DNA of 64,000 nucleotides from Janthinobacterium sp. FW305-129 (GTDB lineage Bacteria > Pseudomonadota > Gammaproteobacteria > Burkholderiales > Burkholderiaceae_D), in contig NZ_JACYMM010000008.1 of the NCBI RefSeq assembly GCF_020858115.1, positions 251,798-315,797 on the forward strand, given 5' to 3'. Below the pieces are notes generated by a model. That model worked only from the letters and a program-made list of their open reading frames with translations, did not search any database and had not been told where the DNA came from. Shown in pieces: positions 1-9,100 of this stretch; the first letter of the stretch is position 1, and each line of letters begins with the position of its first letter. Made by a program: the position numbers and the translations under genes.

Positions 1-1
1 T

Positions 2-52
2 GAGGAACAGCTGGCCTCGTGCAGCGGCGCCTGCGGCCACTGCCGCCACTGA
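2..52 (+). CDS. C-terminal end of an unidentified protein with a Cys-rich tail (partial)
   Basis: The window opens inside an open frame that ends at TGA 50-52. The last 16 residues read EEQLASCSGACGHCRH. Three cysteines and two histidines in the tail suggest metal or Fe-S binding, but this is too little to name a family. The frame is convergent with ubiT, 23 bases away. It could also be a chance open frame. Confidence 0.4.
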   Translation, partial: EEQLASCSGACGHCRH

Positions 53-75
53 ACGCCCTGCCGGCAATTCCCCGC

Positions 76-615
76 TCAGCCTTCCCGCGCGCCCCGGTCG
101 CGCAGATGCGCGAGCACGCGGCGCGGTCCCAGCGCCTGCAGGTCGAACGGCGGCAATTCGATGGCGTCGAGCGTGTTCTTGAACAGCAAGCCCAGTTCCG
201 TATCGCCTTCCAGGCTCAGGCGGCGGCTGAAGAACAGGGTATCCGGATCTTCCTGGCGCCGCGCCAGCAGCATCAAGTCATGCACGCTGGCGGCGATGCA
301 CAGGTCGGGCACGTCGACATAGCGCTCGGCCACGAACACCGTGCCCTGCCACTCGAAATCGAAGGCGATGCCCGCGTCCAGCAGGCGCAAACGCAAGCTG
401 CGCCCTTCCAGGCTGCGCCGCACGTCGTCGGGCAATTGCGGCGCCAGCAGGCGGTTCAAGCCTTGCACGAACAGCCAGGAGGCGGGATACGGCGGCAGCT
501 TGGACAGCAATTCGGCCAGCGGTTCGGGCAGCCGGTACGACATGGCGGGCTTGCTCAGGCCGGGTTTGGCCGGAACCGGGGCCGGGACGGGCAATCTTTC
601 CAGTTGATCTTGCAT
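76..615 (-). CDS. ubiT: UbiT, SCP2-domain accessory factor for O2-independent ubiquinone synthesis
   Basis: A 179-residue protein of the YhbT/UbiT type. UbiT is a lipid-binding SCP2-domain protein that acts with UbiU and UbiV so that ubiquinone can be made without oxygen; it is thought to organise the membrane-associated ubiquinone biosynthesis proteins. The SCP2-like fold covers most of the chain after a proline-rich N-terminus. ATG 615 is chosen because a GGAAG Shine-Dalgarno lies 7 bases upstream; a longer TTG form from 639 would overlap ubiV. It is the last gene of the minus-strand set ubiU-ubiV-ubiT, and this order supports the call. Confidence 0.85.
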   Translation of the reverse strand: MQDQLERLPVPAPVPAKPGLSKPAMSYRLPEPLAELLSKLPPYPASWLFVQGLNRLLAPQLPDDVRRSLEGRSLRLRLLDAGIAFDFEWQGTVFVAERYVDVPDLCIAASVHDLMLLARRQEDPDTLFFSRRLSLEGDTELGLLFKNTLDAIELPPFDLQALGPRRVLAHLRDRGAREG

Positions 616-635
616 GGTGCTTCCTTTCGAGGCGT

Positions 636-1532
636 TCAATGGGCGGCGTGCTGTTCCATGCCAGGCTGGCCGTGCCAGTAACCGTCGCAGGCGCCGGCTG
701 GCTGGCAGGCCGCCAGCTGGGCCTGGGCGCCCACGCCGCTGACCTGCCCTCGGCGGGCACGGTCAAAGATGGCGATCACCTGTTCCGTATGCATGGCCTG
801 CGGGCTGATGCGCGCCACCGACACGCCCATGTCGCGCATGGCGTCCAGTTCGCGCACCAGGTTGTAGACGAGCGCCGACTGCGTCTGCGTGCCGTTCAAT
901 ACGAGGAAGGGCACTTCGTCGCGCGTGCGCAGCAGCAGGCCGTCCGGCTCTTCCAGGCAGCTGTAGCCGCAATCGTCCTTCGGCAGGTTGCGGTTGCGCG
1001 CCGTGAAGCAGCGCGCGGAAAACGCCAGCGGCATGCGGCCGTAGGCGAACACCTCCGTCTCCAGCCCTTCCGGTTTCTGACGCTGCATCTCGGCCAGCGC
1101 CGTCTGCCCCATTTCCAGCGGCATCACCCAGCGCCGCGCACCGAGGCGCGCCAGCAGTTGCAGGCTGGGACCATTGAACAGGTTCAGATGGGGACCGGCG
1201 ACGAAGGACGTTCCCTTTTCCATGCAGTGCACGGCGCCCATGTCGTTGGCCTCGACGCTGTAGCGGCCATTGCCCGTGATGCGGCGCAGCGTCGCCAGTT
1301 CGGCGCCCGCCTCGATCAGCGCCTGCGTCGACAGCACCACTTCCTTGCCGGCGGCGGCCAGCATGTCGGCAATATCGAGCCAGTCGGCCAGGCGCAGCTC
1401 ATGCCGGCGCGAACAGACGGTTTCGCCCAGGTACACGATATCGACGGCGGTGCCGGCGATCTGCTGGTAAAACTCGAAGACGGTGGCGCGCGGCCAGTAG
1501 TACAGCAAGGGGCCCAAAGAGAGTTTTAGCAT
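636..1532 (-). CDS. ubiV: UbiV, U32-family Fe-S protein for anaerobic ubiquinone hydroxylation
   Basis: A 298-residue peptidase-U32-family protein. UbiV pairs with UbiU, and the complex carries 4Fe-4S clusters and performs O2-independent hydroxylation in ubiquinone synthesis. The expected cluster cysteines are visible: one in the early ETVCSRRHE segment (near residue 41) and three in [18 protein letters not shown] (near residues 175-195). The first residues, [15 protein letters not shown], match the barrel start of the family. It lies downstream of ubiU, separated by a 126-base spacer that contains a long hairpin. Confidence 0.9.
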   Translation of the reverse strand: MLKLSLGPLLYYWPRATVFEFYQQIAGTAVDIVYLGETVCSRRHELRLADWLDIADMLAAAGKEVVLSTQALIEAGAELATLRRITGNGRYSVEANDMGAVHCMEKGTSFVAGPHLNLFNGPSLQLLARLGARRWVMPLEMGQTALAEMQRQKPEGLETEVFAYGRMPLAFSARCFTARNRNLPKDDCGYSCLEEPDGLLLRTRDEVPFLVLNGTQTQSALVYNLVRELDAMRDMGVSVARISPQAMHTEQVIAIFDRARRGQVSGVGAQAQLAACQPAGACDGYWHGQPGMEQHAAH

Positions 1533-1658
1533 GCCTTTTCCAATATTTTTAAAGTGACAAAACCGTAGCGAGCGGCTCGCGGCGGGGCCGAGAAGCGCAG
1601 CCGTGCTCCAGCACGGTGAGCATCGCAGGCCGCGCCCCGGGACGCGCAGCAGGTTTTG
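1533..1658. repeat. Long imperfect hairpin between ubiU and ubiV
   Basis: The spacer holds nested inverted repeats. The outer arms are AAAACC (near 1559) and GGTTTT (near 1652), and a strong inner stem CCGTGCT/AGCACGG lies around 1600-1616. The layout (outer AAAAC/GTTTT arms, central short stem, GC-rich flanks) resembles the element at 59713-59794. It could be a REP-like dispersed element or an mRNA-stabilising or attenuating hairpin inside the ubi operon. Confidence 0.5.
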
Positions 1659-2696
1659 CTATTTCCAGGAGCGGTGATACGCGCCCAAGGTGTGCTGCTG
1701 ACCCTCGGCCAGCTTGTCCATGGCCGCCATCCAGCCTGGCTTGACGGCGTAGCGCGCATTGCCTTCGCGGCAGGCGTCGATCGCCTCGCGCCATACGCGC
1801 GTCACCTGCGCGACATACGCGGGGCTGCGCTGGCGCCCTTCGATCTTCACGGCGCGCACGCCCATGGCGATCAGTTGCGGCAGCAGCGCCAGCGTGTTCA
1901 GGCTGGCCGGCTCCTCGATGGCGTAATACTCTTCGTCGTTGACTTCGAAGCGCCCCTTGCACAGGGTCGGGTAGCTGGCGTTTTCACCGGGTGCGTAGCG
2001 GTCGATCAGCACGCCGTTCAGGCGCGATTCGAGGCCGTTCGGCGTTTCCAGCCAGCGCACGGATTTCGCCGGCGAGCACACGCCGTGGGTGTTCGGCGCC
2101 TCGCCTGTCGCATACGAGGACAGCGCGCAGCGCCCCTCGACCATCACGCACAGGCTGCCGAAGCCGAAGACCTCGATCTCGACTTCCGTCTTGCTGATCA
2201 ATTGCTCGACCTGCGCCATCGACAGCACGCGCGGCAGCACGGCGCGGGCGATGCCGAAATGTTCGTGGTAAAAATTGATGGCTTCGTAGTTGGTGGCCGA
2301 GCCCTGCACGGACAGGTGCAGGCGCAGCTGCGGGTGGTGCTGGGCCGCGTAGGCCATCAAGCCCGGGTCGGCGACGATCATGGCGTCGATGCCGGCCTGC
2401 GCGGCGCGGTCGATGGCGCTGCGCCACACGGCCCAGTTGTGCGGCTGCGGATAGGTGTTCAGCGCCAGCAGCACCTTGCGTCCATATTGATGGGCGTAGC
2501 GCACGCCCTCGGCAATGGCCTTCTCGTCGAAATTGAGGCCGGCGAAATTGCGCGCATTGGTGGCGTCGCGAAAGCCCAGGTAAACGGTGTCGGCGCCATT
2601 GTCGACGGCCGCTTTCAAGGCGGGCAGGCTGCCGGCGGGGCAGACCAGTTCCAGCGGTCCGGCCACGCGGGTGGCGGTGGTTGATTCAAGCATCAT
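1659..2696 (-). CDS. ubiU: UbiU, U32-family Fe-S partner of UbiV
   Basis: A 345-residue peptidase-U32-family protein, the UbiU half of the O2-independent ubiquinone hydroxylase. The conserved U32 start ELVCPAGSLPALKAAVDNGADTVY (split here: residues 16-39) is present. The four cluster cysteines sit in GSLCVMVEGRC, HGVCSPAK and TLCKGRFE (about residues 180-250). The start is one of two adjacent ATGs at 2696/2693; they cannot be told apart. It is first in the ubiUVT set. A half-conserved FNR/Anr-like site lies about 70 bases upstream. Confidence 0.92.
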   Translation of the reverse strand: MMLESTTATRVAGPLELVCPAGSLPALKAAVDNGADTVYLGFRDATNARNFAGLNFDEKAIAEGVRYAHQYGRKVLLALNTYPQPHNWAVWRSAIDRAAQAGIDAMIVADPGLMAYAAQHHPQLRLHLSVQGSATNYEAINFYHEHFGIARAVLPRVLSMAQVEQLISKTEVEIEVFGFGSLCVMVEGRCALSSYATGEAPNTHGVCSPAKSVRWLETPNGLESRLNGVLIDRYAPGENASYPTLCKGRFEVNDEEYYAIEEPASLNTLALLPQLIAMGVRAVKIEGRQRSPAYVAQVTRVWREAIDACREGNARYAVKPGWMAAMDKLAEGQQHTLGAYHRSWK

Positions 2697-2758
2697 GATT
2701 TCACAGTCCTGTATCGGCTCAGGGTGCAGACTATAGCCCCGCCCATGCCGCCCAGTCC

Positions 2759-2772
2759 TTGACGCAGGTGAA
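2759..2772. promoter_or_regulatory. Possible FNR/Anr-family site upstream of ubiU
   Basis: TTGAC-GCAG-GTGAA matches the TTGAY-N4-RTCAA pattern at all but one key base. Its position about 70 bases before ubiU fits oxygen-responsive control of ubiUVT, as expected for genes used without oxygen. The match is imperfect, so this is a candidate only. Confidence 0.35.
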
Positions 2773-2858
2773 GGAATGCATGCATGGCCGGCGCGCCTTC
2801 AACTTGCTTGACCTGGCTGTAAAATGCCCCCCCTTTTCTCCCTCTTCGATTGCCCGCC

Positions 2859-3275
2859 ATGACCCGCAAACCGCTGCTGATTTTTCTTCTGACCCTGTTC
2901 CTCACCGCGCTGCAAGTACAGTGCGCCGGCCCGGCCGATGGCTATGACGCGGGGACCATCTCCGTGCTGTCGCCCGAAGTGCTGGGCGCCTATCCGGGCG
3001 TGCTGCTGCTGTTCCTGCTGGCCGTGTTCGCGCGCCGCCAACTGCCGCTGCTGCGTCAGGCCGCCATCTGCACGGGCCTGCTGGCCATCTACTGGCTGCT
3101 GGCCAATTACGTCACCTTCGACGCGCGCGTGGCCAGCTGGAGCACCTACTCGCCGCTGGAAATCTGGGCCCACGTGCTGCCCGCCTCCATCGCCAGCATC
3201 GCCGCCTGCGGCGCCGCGTTCTTTTTCGCGAGCTGGCTGATCCTGCGCGAAACGCGCTGGAACAAAACCGGCTGA
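2859..3275 (+). CDS. Small inner-membrane protein, four predicted TM segments
   Basis: A 138-residue hydrophobic protein that I do not recognise by family. Likely membrane spans lie near residues 5-22, 45-62, 72-90 and 108-130, with Arg-rich loops between them. ATG 2859 is preferred; an in-frame TTG at 2850 would add three residues. It lies between the divergent ubiU promoter and nrdD, in the same direction as nrdD, but a 118-base regulatory gap with NrdR boxes separates them, so it is probably its own unit. Confidence 0.7.
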   Translation: MTRKPLLIFLLTLFLTALQVQCAGPADGYDAGTISVLSPEVLGAYPGVLLLFLLAVFARRQLPLLRQAAICTGLLAIYWLLANYVTFDARVASWSTYSPLEIWAHVLPASIASIAACGAAFFFASWLILRETRWNKTG

Positions 3276-3284
3276 GGTGTATTT

Positions 3285-3298
3285 TTCACCTGCATCAA
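3285..3298. promoter_or_regulatory. Possible FNR/Anr-family site upstream of nrdD
   Basis: TTCAC-CTGC-ATCAA has one perfect half site (ATCAA) with the correct 4-base spacing. The left half is degenerate. It lies about 100 bases upstream of the nrdD start, which suits activation under low oxygen. Confidence 0.3.
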
Positions 3299-3332
3299 GG
3301 ATTCGCCACGCAACTGCACGCGCCCTTTGACG

Positions 3333-3348
3333 CCACTATATTTAGTGA
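3333..3348. promoter_or_regulatory. NrdR box 1
   Basis: CCACTATATTTAGTGA contains the palindrome CACTA-TATT-TAGTG and fits the NrdR consensus (acaCwAtATaTwGtgt) at 13 of 16 positions. NrdR is the ATP-cone repressor of ribonucleotide reductase genes. A second box begins exactly 31 bases downstream, the usual three-turn spacing of NrdR box pairs. Confidence 0.8.
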
Positions 3349-3363
3349 TTAATCTCCATTAAA

Positions 3364-3379
3364 ACACCGCATGTTGTGT
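3364..3379. promoter_or_regulatory. NrdR box 2
   Basis: ACACCGCATGTTGTGT matches the NrdR consensus at both ACAC/GTGT ends and at about 12 of 16 positions. It starts 31 bases after box 1 and ends 14 bases before the nrdD ATG, so a bound repressor would cover the start region. Confidence 0.7.
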
Positions 3380-3393
3380 TTATTGGAGGTTTC

Positions 3394-5142
3394 ATGACGA
3401 CAAATGCAGTTCCATCCATGCGCGGCCAGGTCGACGTCGCCGCGTCCATCAATGAATACCTGGACCGGCGCGACTGGCGTGTCAACGCCAACGCCAACCA
3501 GGGTTACTCGCTGGGCGGCCTGATACTCAACGTGTCGGGCAAGGTCATCGCCAACTACTGGCTGGACCAGGTGTATCCGCCGGAAGTGGGCGCCGCGCAC
3601 CGCGAAGCGGCGCTGCACATCCACGACCTCGACATGCTGGCCGGCTATTGCGCCGGCTGGTCGCTGCGCACCCTGCTGCACGAAGGCTTGAATGGCGTGC
3701 CGGGCAAGATCGAATCGGGCCCGCCCAAGCACATGTCGAGCGCCATCGGCCAGATCGTCAACTTCCTCGGCACCCTGCAAAACGAGTGGGCCGGCGCGCA
3801 GGCGTTCAGCTCCTTCGACACCTACATGGCGCCCTACATCCGCAAGGACAGCCTGCGCTACGAAGACGTGCGCCAGTACATGCAGGAGCTGATCTTCAAC
3901 CTCAACGTGCCATCGCGCTGGGGCACGCAGACGCCATTCACCAACCTCACCTTCGACTGGGTCTGCCCGGACGACCTGCGCGAGCAGATTCCCGTCATCG
4001 CCGGCCAGGAAATGGACTTCAGCTATGGCGAGCTGCAGGCGGAAATGGACATGATCAACCGCGCCTACATCGAGATCATGATGGCGGGCGACGCCAAGGG
4101 CAGAGTCTTCACCTTTCCCATCCCCACCTATAACATCACCGAGGATTTCGACTGGCATAGCGAAAACGCGGAACGCCTGTTCGAGATGACGGCCCGCTAC
4201 GGCCTGCCCTATTTCCAGAATTTCATCAATTCGGAGCTCAAGCCGAACATGATCCGCTCCATGTGCTGCCGCTTGCAGCTGGACTTGCGCGAACTGCTGA
4301 AACGGGGCAATGGCCTGTTCGGTTCCGCCGAGCAGACGGGTTCCCTGGGCGTGGTGACGATCAACTGCGCGCGCCTGGGCCATTTGTGGCGCGGCGACGA
4401 ACCAGCCTTGATGGCGGACCTGGACCGCCTGCTGGAACTGGGCAAGAGCAGCCTGGAAATCAAGCGCCGCACCATTGAGGAATTGATGCAGCAAGGCCTG
4501 TTCCCGTACACGAAGCGCTACCTTGGCACCCTGCGCAACCACTTTTCCACCTTGGGGGTGAACGGCATCAACGAGATGATCCGCAATTTCAGCGGCGACG
4601 CCTGGGACATCACGTCCGCCGAGGGCCATGCGCTGGCGATACGCCTGCTCGACCACGTGCGCGCCCGCATGGTGCAATTCCAGGAAGAGACGGGGCATAT
4701 GTACAACCTGGAAGCGACACCGGCCGAAGGCACGACGTACCGCTTCGCCCGCGAAGACCGCAAGCGCTATCCCGCCATCCTGCAGGCGGGCACGCCGGAC
4801 AATCCGTATTACACGAACTCGTCGCAGCTGCCCGTCGGGCATACGGACGACCCGTTCGAGGCGCTGGAATTGCAGGACGCGCTGCAGCGCAAGTACACGG
4901 GCGGCACGGTGCTGCATTTGTACATGACGGAAGCGCTGTCCGACGCGAACGCCTGCCGCGAGCTGGTAAAGCGCGCCCTGAGCCGCTTCTCGCTGCCCTA
5001 TATCACCGTCACGCCCACGTTTTCCATCTGCCCGCGCCACGGCTACCTGGCCGGCAAACATGAATTCTGCCCCACCTGCGACGCGGAGCTGATCGCCCGC
5101 AAGCAGGCCCACATTGTTCCATCACTTGAGGAAACGCCATGA
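3394..5142 (+). CDS. nrdD: NrdD catalytic part, anaerobic ribonucleoside-triphosphate reductase lacking its glycyl-radical tail
   Basis: A 582-residue class III ribonucleotide reductase large chain, which makes deoxynucleotides without oxygen. ATG 3394 has a GGAGG site 4 bases upstream; a GTG at 3376 would lie inside the NrdR box. The chain starts directly in the catalytic barrel, so no N-terminal ATP-cone is visible. Near the C-terminus it has the zinc-site segment ICPRHGYLAGKHEFCPTCD. It then stops with TGA before the RVxGY glycyl-radical motif, which is encoded by the next ORF through an ATGA overlap. Activity therefore needs the small downstream product, or the gene is frameshifted. Confidence 0.9.
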   Translation: MTTNAVPSMRGQVDVAASINEYLDRRDWRVNANANQGYSLGGLILNVSGKVIANYWLDQVYPPEVGAAHREAALHIHDLDMLAGYCAGWSLRTLLHEGLNGVPGKIESGPPKHMSSAIGQIVNFLGTLQNEWAGAQAFSSFDTYMAPYIRKDSLRYEDVRQYMQELIFNLNVPSRWGTQTPFTNLTFDWVCPDDLREQIPVIAGQEMDFSYGELQAEMDMINRAYIEIMMAGDAKGRVFTFPIPTYNITEDFDWHSENAERLFEMTARYGLPYFQNFINSELKPNMIRSMCCRLQLDLRELLKRGNGLFGSAEQTGSLGVVTINCARLGHLWRGDEPALMADLDRLLELGKSSLEIKRRTIEELMQQGLFPYTKRYLGTLRNHFSTLGVNGINEMIRNFSGDAWDITSAEGHALAIRLLDHVRARMVQFQEETGHMYNLEATPAEGTTYRFAREDRKRYPAILQAGTPDNPYYTNSSQLPVGHTDDPFEALELQDALQRKYTGGTVLHLYMTEALSDANACRELVKRALSRFSLPYITVTPTFSICPRHGYLAGKHEFCPTCDAELIARKQAHIVPSLEETP

Positions 5143-5336
5143 ATGCACGTCCCGACTTCACTCCCGCCATCACCCTGCTCGACACCGAACGCCAGCGCTG
5201 CGAAATCTGGACCCGCGTGATGGGCTACCACCGCCCCGTCGCCTCGTTCAACATCGGCAAGCAGGGCGAATTCCACGAGCGCCAGTACTTTACGGAAGCG
5301 AGCGCCCGGGTAGGCCTGCCCGCCTGCCATGGCTGA
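5139..5336 (+). CDS. Separate glycyl-radical domain of NrdD
   Basis: A 65-residue ORF starting at the ATG of an ATGA overlap with nrdD, the classic arrangement for coupled translation. It carries RVMGYHRPVASFNIGKQ, the C-terminal glycyl-radical motif of class III reductases; Gly29 would hold the radical. The final residues overlap nrdG by 8 bases. Known NrdD proteins normally have this tail fused. Here it looks like a genuine split polypeptide rather than decay, because it has its own start codon and intact sequence. An indel in the DNA or a programmed frameshift are the alternatives. Confidence 0.8.
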   Translation: MNARPDFTPAITLLDTERQRCEIWTRVMGYHRPVASFNIGKQGEFHERQYFTEASARVGLPACHG

Positions 5337-6033
5337 GTTGAAAGTGGGCGGCCTGACGCCCTTTTCCGCCACCGACTACCCGGGCAAGCTGGCGGCCGTG
5401 GTCTTCGTGCAGGGCTGCCCCTGGCGTTGCGGCTATTGCCACAATCCGCACTTGCAGGCGCGCACGCCGGCAGGCGCCATGCCGTGGCAGGACGTTCTGA
5501 CCTGGCTGCGCCGCCGCGTGGGCCTGGTCGACGCCGTCGTCTTCAGCGGCGGCGAGGCGTGCATGGACCCGGCGCTGGGGCGCGCCATGCTGGACATCAA
5601 AGCGCTGGGTTTCGGCATCGGCCTGCACACGGCCTGCATCTATCCGCAGCGCCTGCAGGAAGTGCTGCCCCTGGTCGACTGGGTCGGCTTCGACATCAAG
5701 GCGCCGTTTGCCGACTATCGCCATGTGACCCGCGTGGCCGGCAGCGGCGACCCGGCGCGCGCCTGCCTGGACGCCATCCTTGCCAGCGGCGTCGCCTACG
5801 AATGCCGCACCACGACGCATCCCGACCTGCTGCCGGACGCACAACTGCTGGCCCTGGCCGCCACCCTGGCCGCCAAAGGCGTCGACAACTACGTGCTGCA
5901 GCAATTCCGCGCCGACGGCTGCGTCGATGCGGCGCTGTCCGGCCGGCCCCTGCACGGCTATCCGGCGGCGCCTACTTTGGCGCAAATCGGCGCCATGTTT
6001 CCGCAATTTACATTCCGTAATCATGGCAGTTGA
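5329..6033 (+). CDS. nrdG: NrdG-type radical SAM activase for anaerobic ribonucleotide reductase
   Basis: A 234-residue radical SAM protein. It generates the glycyl radical on NrdD by reducing S-adenosylmethionine with a 4Fe-4S cluster. The cluster motif CPWRCGYC (CxxxCxxC) is at about residues 32-39, followed by the SAM-binding VVFSGGEA segment near residue 67. It overlaps the small glycyl-radical ORF by 8 bases, so all three reductase polypeptides are co-translated. Its length is that of the longer NrdG/pyruvate formate-lyase-activase-like variant (anaerobic reductase activating protein). Confidence 0.9.
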   Translation: MAELKVGGLTPFSATDYPGKLAAVVFVQGCPWRCGYCHNPHLQARTPAGAMPWQDVLTWLRRRVGLVDAVVFSGGEACMDPALGRAMLDIKALGFGIGLHTACIYPQRLQEVLPLVDWVGFDIKAPFADYRHVTRVAGSGDPARACLDAILASGVAYECRTTTHPDLLPDAQLLALAATLAAKGVDNYVLQQFRADGCVDAALSGRPLHGYPAAPTLAQIGAMFPQFTFRNHGS

Positions 6034-6181
6034 GCCTGCCGCCACATAATTGCTGAAAGATCCACAAAATTCCCCGTTCTGCAACGCTGAAATGCCTTGC
6101 GTGCTGTAATGTATCAACTGTGCCGCGCACCATGCGCAGCACAGCAGATTCCTCCTACAGCATTACAGATAAGCGTCATCC

Positions 6182-9100
6182 ATGAACGATTTCACCGCAG
6201 TCAGTCCAGGCACCCCGTCCACCCACGCCGACATCCTGTACGGCCCGCCGCGACCGGATTTGCTGCACGAGGAAGTGCTGGCCGACCTGCTGGAAGCGAC
6301 GGCCCGCCGCTGTCCCGAACACATCGCTCTGATCGACGGCGAACGCCGCATCAGCTATGCCGAACTCGATGCGCAAGCGGGCCTGGCCGCGTCGCGCCTG
6401 GTGGCGGCCGGCGTCAAGCCCGGCGACATCGTCGGCCTGTGGCTGCCGCGCGGCGCGCATTTGCTGCTGATGCAGGCGGCCATCGCCAAGGCGGGCGCCG
6501 CCTGGCTGCCCGTCGACGAAGACACGCCCGTCGAGCGCCTGCAGGTGTGCCTCGATGACGCCAACGGTGCCGGCGTCGTCAGCTGCGCGCAGTTCGCGCC
6601 GCGCCTGGAGCAGGCCGGCGTCCAGCGCCCCGTGTGGACGGCGGAAAGCCTGCTGGCCCCCGCCGCGCCGGGCGAACTGCTGCCCGCGCGCGGCACAGTC
6701 TTGCCCGAACACCCGGCGTACGTAATCTACACGTCCGGCTCCACGGGCAAGCCCAAGGGCATATTGATCAATCAACGCAGCATCTGCCACTTCCTGCGCA
6801 GCGAAAACGCCGTGCTGGAAGTGACGCAAAGCGACATCGTCTATCAGGGCTTTTCCGTCGCCTTCGACATGTCATTCGAGGAAATCTGGATCGCCTACCT
6901 GGTGGGCGCCACCCTGTGGCTGGGACCGAAGGAGATTTCGGGCGACCCGGAAGCCTTGCCGCGCGCGCTGGCCGAGAACAAGGTCACCGTTCTCCACGCC
7001 GTGCCGACCCTGCTGGCCCTGTTCGCCGAGGAAGTGCCCAGTTTGCGTTTGATCAACCTGGGCGGCGAGATGTGCCCGGAATCGCTCGTCGAGCGCTGGT
7101 CGCGCCCGGGCCGCGCCATGTTCAACACCTATGGCCCCACGGAGGCGACCGTCTCGTGCAGCCTGGCGCGTTTGCGGCCCGGGGAACCCGTCACCATCGG
7201 CACGCCGCTGCCCAACTACGGCTTGCTGGTGCTGCAGGTGGCCGAGTCCGGAGAAAACCGTCCCTTGACATTGCTGGCGCGCGGCGAAACGGGGGAATTG
7301 TGCATCATCGGCCCCGGCCTGGCCGAGGGCTACCTGGGCCGGCCCGACCTGACGGTGGAAAAATTCCTGCCCAATCCCTGGGCGAGCACCGACGACGACG
7401 CGCGCCTGTACCGCACGGGCGACCTGGCACGCATCGATGCGGACGGCCAGGTGCTGTGCCTGGGCCGCGCCGACGACCAGGTCAAGATACGCGGCTTCCG
7501 CGTGGAACTGGGCGAGATCGAAGCCGTGCTGGCGCAGCAGCCGGGCGTGGGCACGGTGGCCGTCCTGCTGCGTAAGGATGACGGCATCGACCAGCTGGTG
7601 GCCTACATCGTCGGCAGCGACGAGGCGCCCGAGGACGCCCTGGCGGCGAAAACCCTGCGCGCGGCCCTGAACCTGCATTTGCCGCCCTACATGGTGCCGG
7701 GCCGTTTCGAATTGCTGCCGCTGATGCCGCGCCTGACCTCCGGGAAAATCGACAGGAAAGCCTTGAAAGCCATGCCCCTGTCCGCGCCGCCGGCCGGCGA
7801 GGCGGGTGTATCGGACGTGCCGGAAACGCCGGCCGAAGCGGCCCTGTTCGCCGCCCTGGCCAAGCTTTTCCCCGGCCAGGCGATCTTGCGCCAGCTGGAT
7901 TTCTTCAGCGACCTCGGTGGCCACTCCTTCCTGGCCGCGCGCCTGGCATCAAGCCTGCGCGCCGATCCGGCCTACGCCCACATGACGGTGCGCGACATTT
8001 ACCAGAACCGGCAGATCGGCAAGATCGCCGCCATCTTGAACGAAGTGCCCGCGCTGGCCACGCCGGAAGCGGATTGGACGCCGCCGTCGGCCTGGAAGCG
8101 CTGGATCTGCGGCGCGGCCCAGGCGGCGGCCGTGCCGGGCCTCGTCACCCTGCGCATGGCGCAGTGGATGGCGCCGTTCTTCACCTACCACTTCTTCACG
8201 GGGGACACGGGCGACACCGTGCCGCGCGCCATCGCCGCCTCGATCGGCGTGTTCTTGCTCGCGACGCTGGCCGAATTTGCCATTGCGATTGCCGGCAAGT
8301 GGCTGATCGCCGGGCGTTTGAAACCGGGCAGCTATCCGCTCTGGGGCGTCACGTATTACCGCTGGTGGCTGGCCGACCGCCTGGTCGAATCGGCGCCCGC
8401 GTATCTGCTCAGCGGTTCATCGCTGAACAGCTGGTGGCTGCGCGCGCTGGGCGCGAAAGTGGGCAAGGAAGTGGTCATCGGCTCGATGACCCTGCGCGCG
8501 CCCGACTTGCTGTCCATCGGCGACAACGTCAGCGTGGGCAATGCCGTCAACTTTGAAAACGCCAGGGTGGAACGGGGCCGCTTGCTGCTGGGCCGGATCC
8601 GCATCGGCGACGATGCCTGCATCAGCTCTTACGCTATCCTGGAAGGCAATACGCAAGTGGGTGCCTTCGGTCACCTGGAGGGGCAATCGGCGCTGGCCGA
8701 TGGCGCGGCGGTGCCCGACGGACGCGTGTGGACAGGATCGCCCGCGCGCGACATCGGCCCCTACGACCGGGCCAGCCAGCCGCCGCGCCCCGCCGTCTCA
8801 CGCCTGCGCCTGACGGGCGAAACCGTGTTCTTCTGCTTCGGCATGGTCCTCATCGCCGTGCTGTTCTTCATGCCCGTCTTCCCCAGCTTCGTGCTGATCG
8901 ACTGGTTCGACGAACGTGAAATGATGCCGTGGCTGCAGGGGCGCGACGTGACGACCCAGCTGGCCCGCTACTTCCTGCTGGCCTTCCCCGCCAGCGCCGT
9001 GCTGATCGTGCTCACGGCCCTGCTGTCGGCCGCCATCCGCTGGGGCGCGCTGCCCCGCCTGAAGCCGGGCAGCTCGCCCGTGCACAGCAATCTGTATTGC

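Noticed and set aside
3349..5112. A 587-codon minus-strand frame opposite nrdD
   Set aside because: Antisense shadow of a high-GC gene; composition and lack of motifs are typical of shadows.
6104..6168. CTGTAATG/CATTACAG inverted repeat before the NRPS gene as a regulator site
   Set aside because: The arms are 49 bases apart and only 8 bases long; chance is likely, and no regulator is known.
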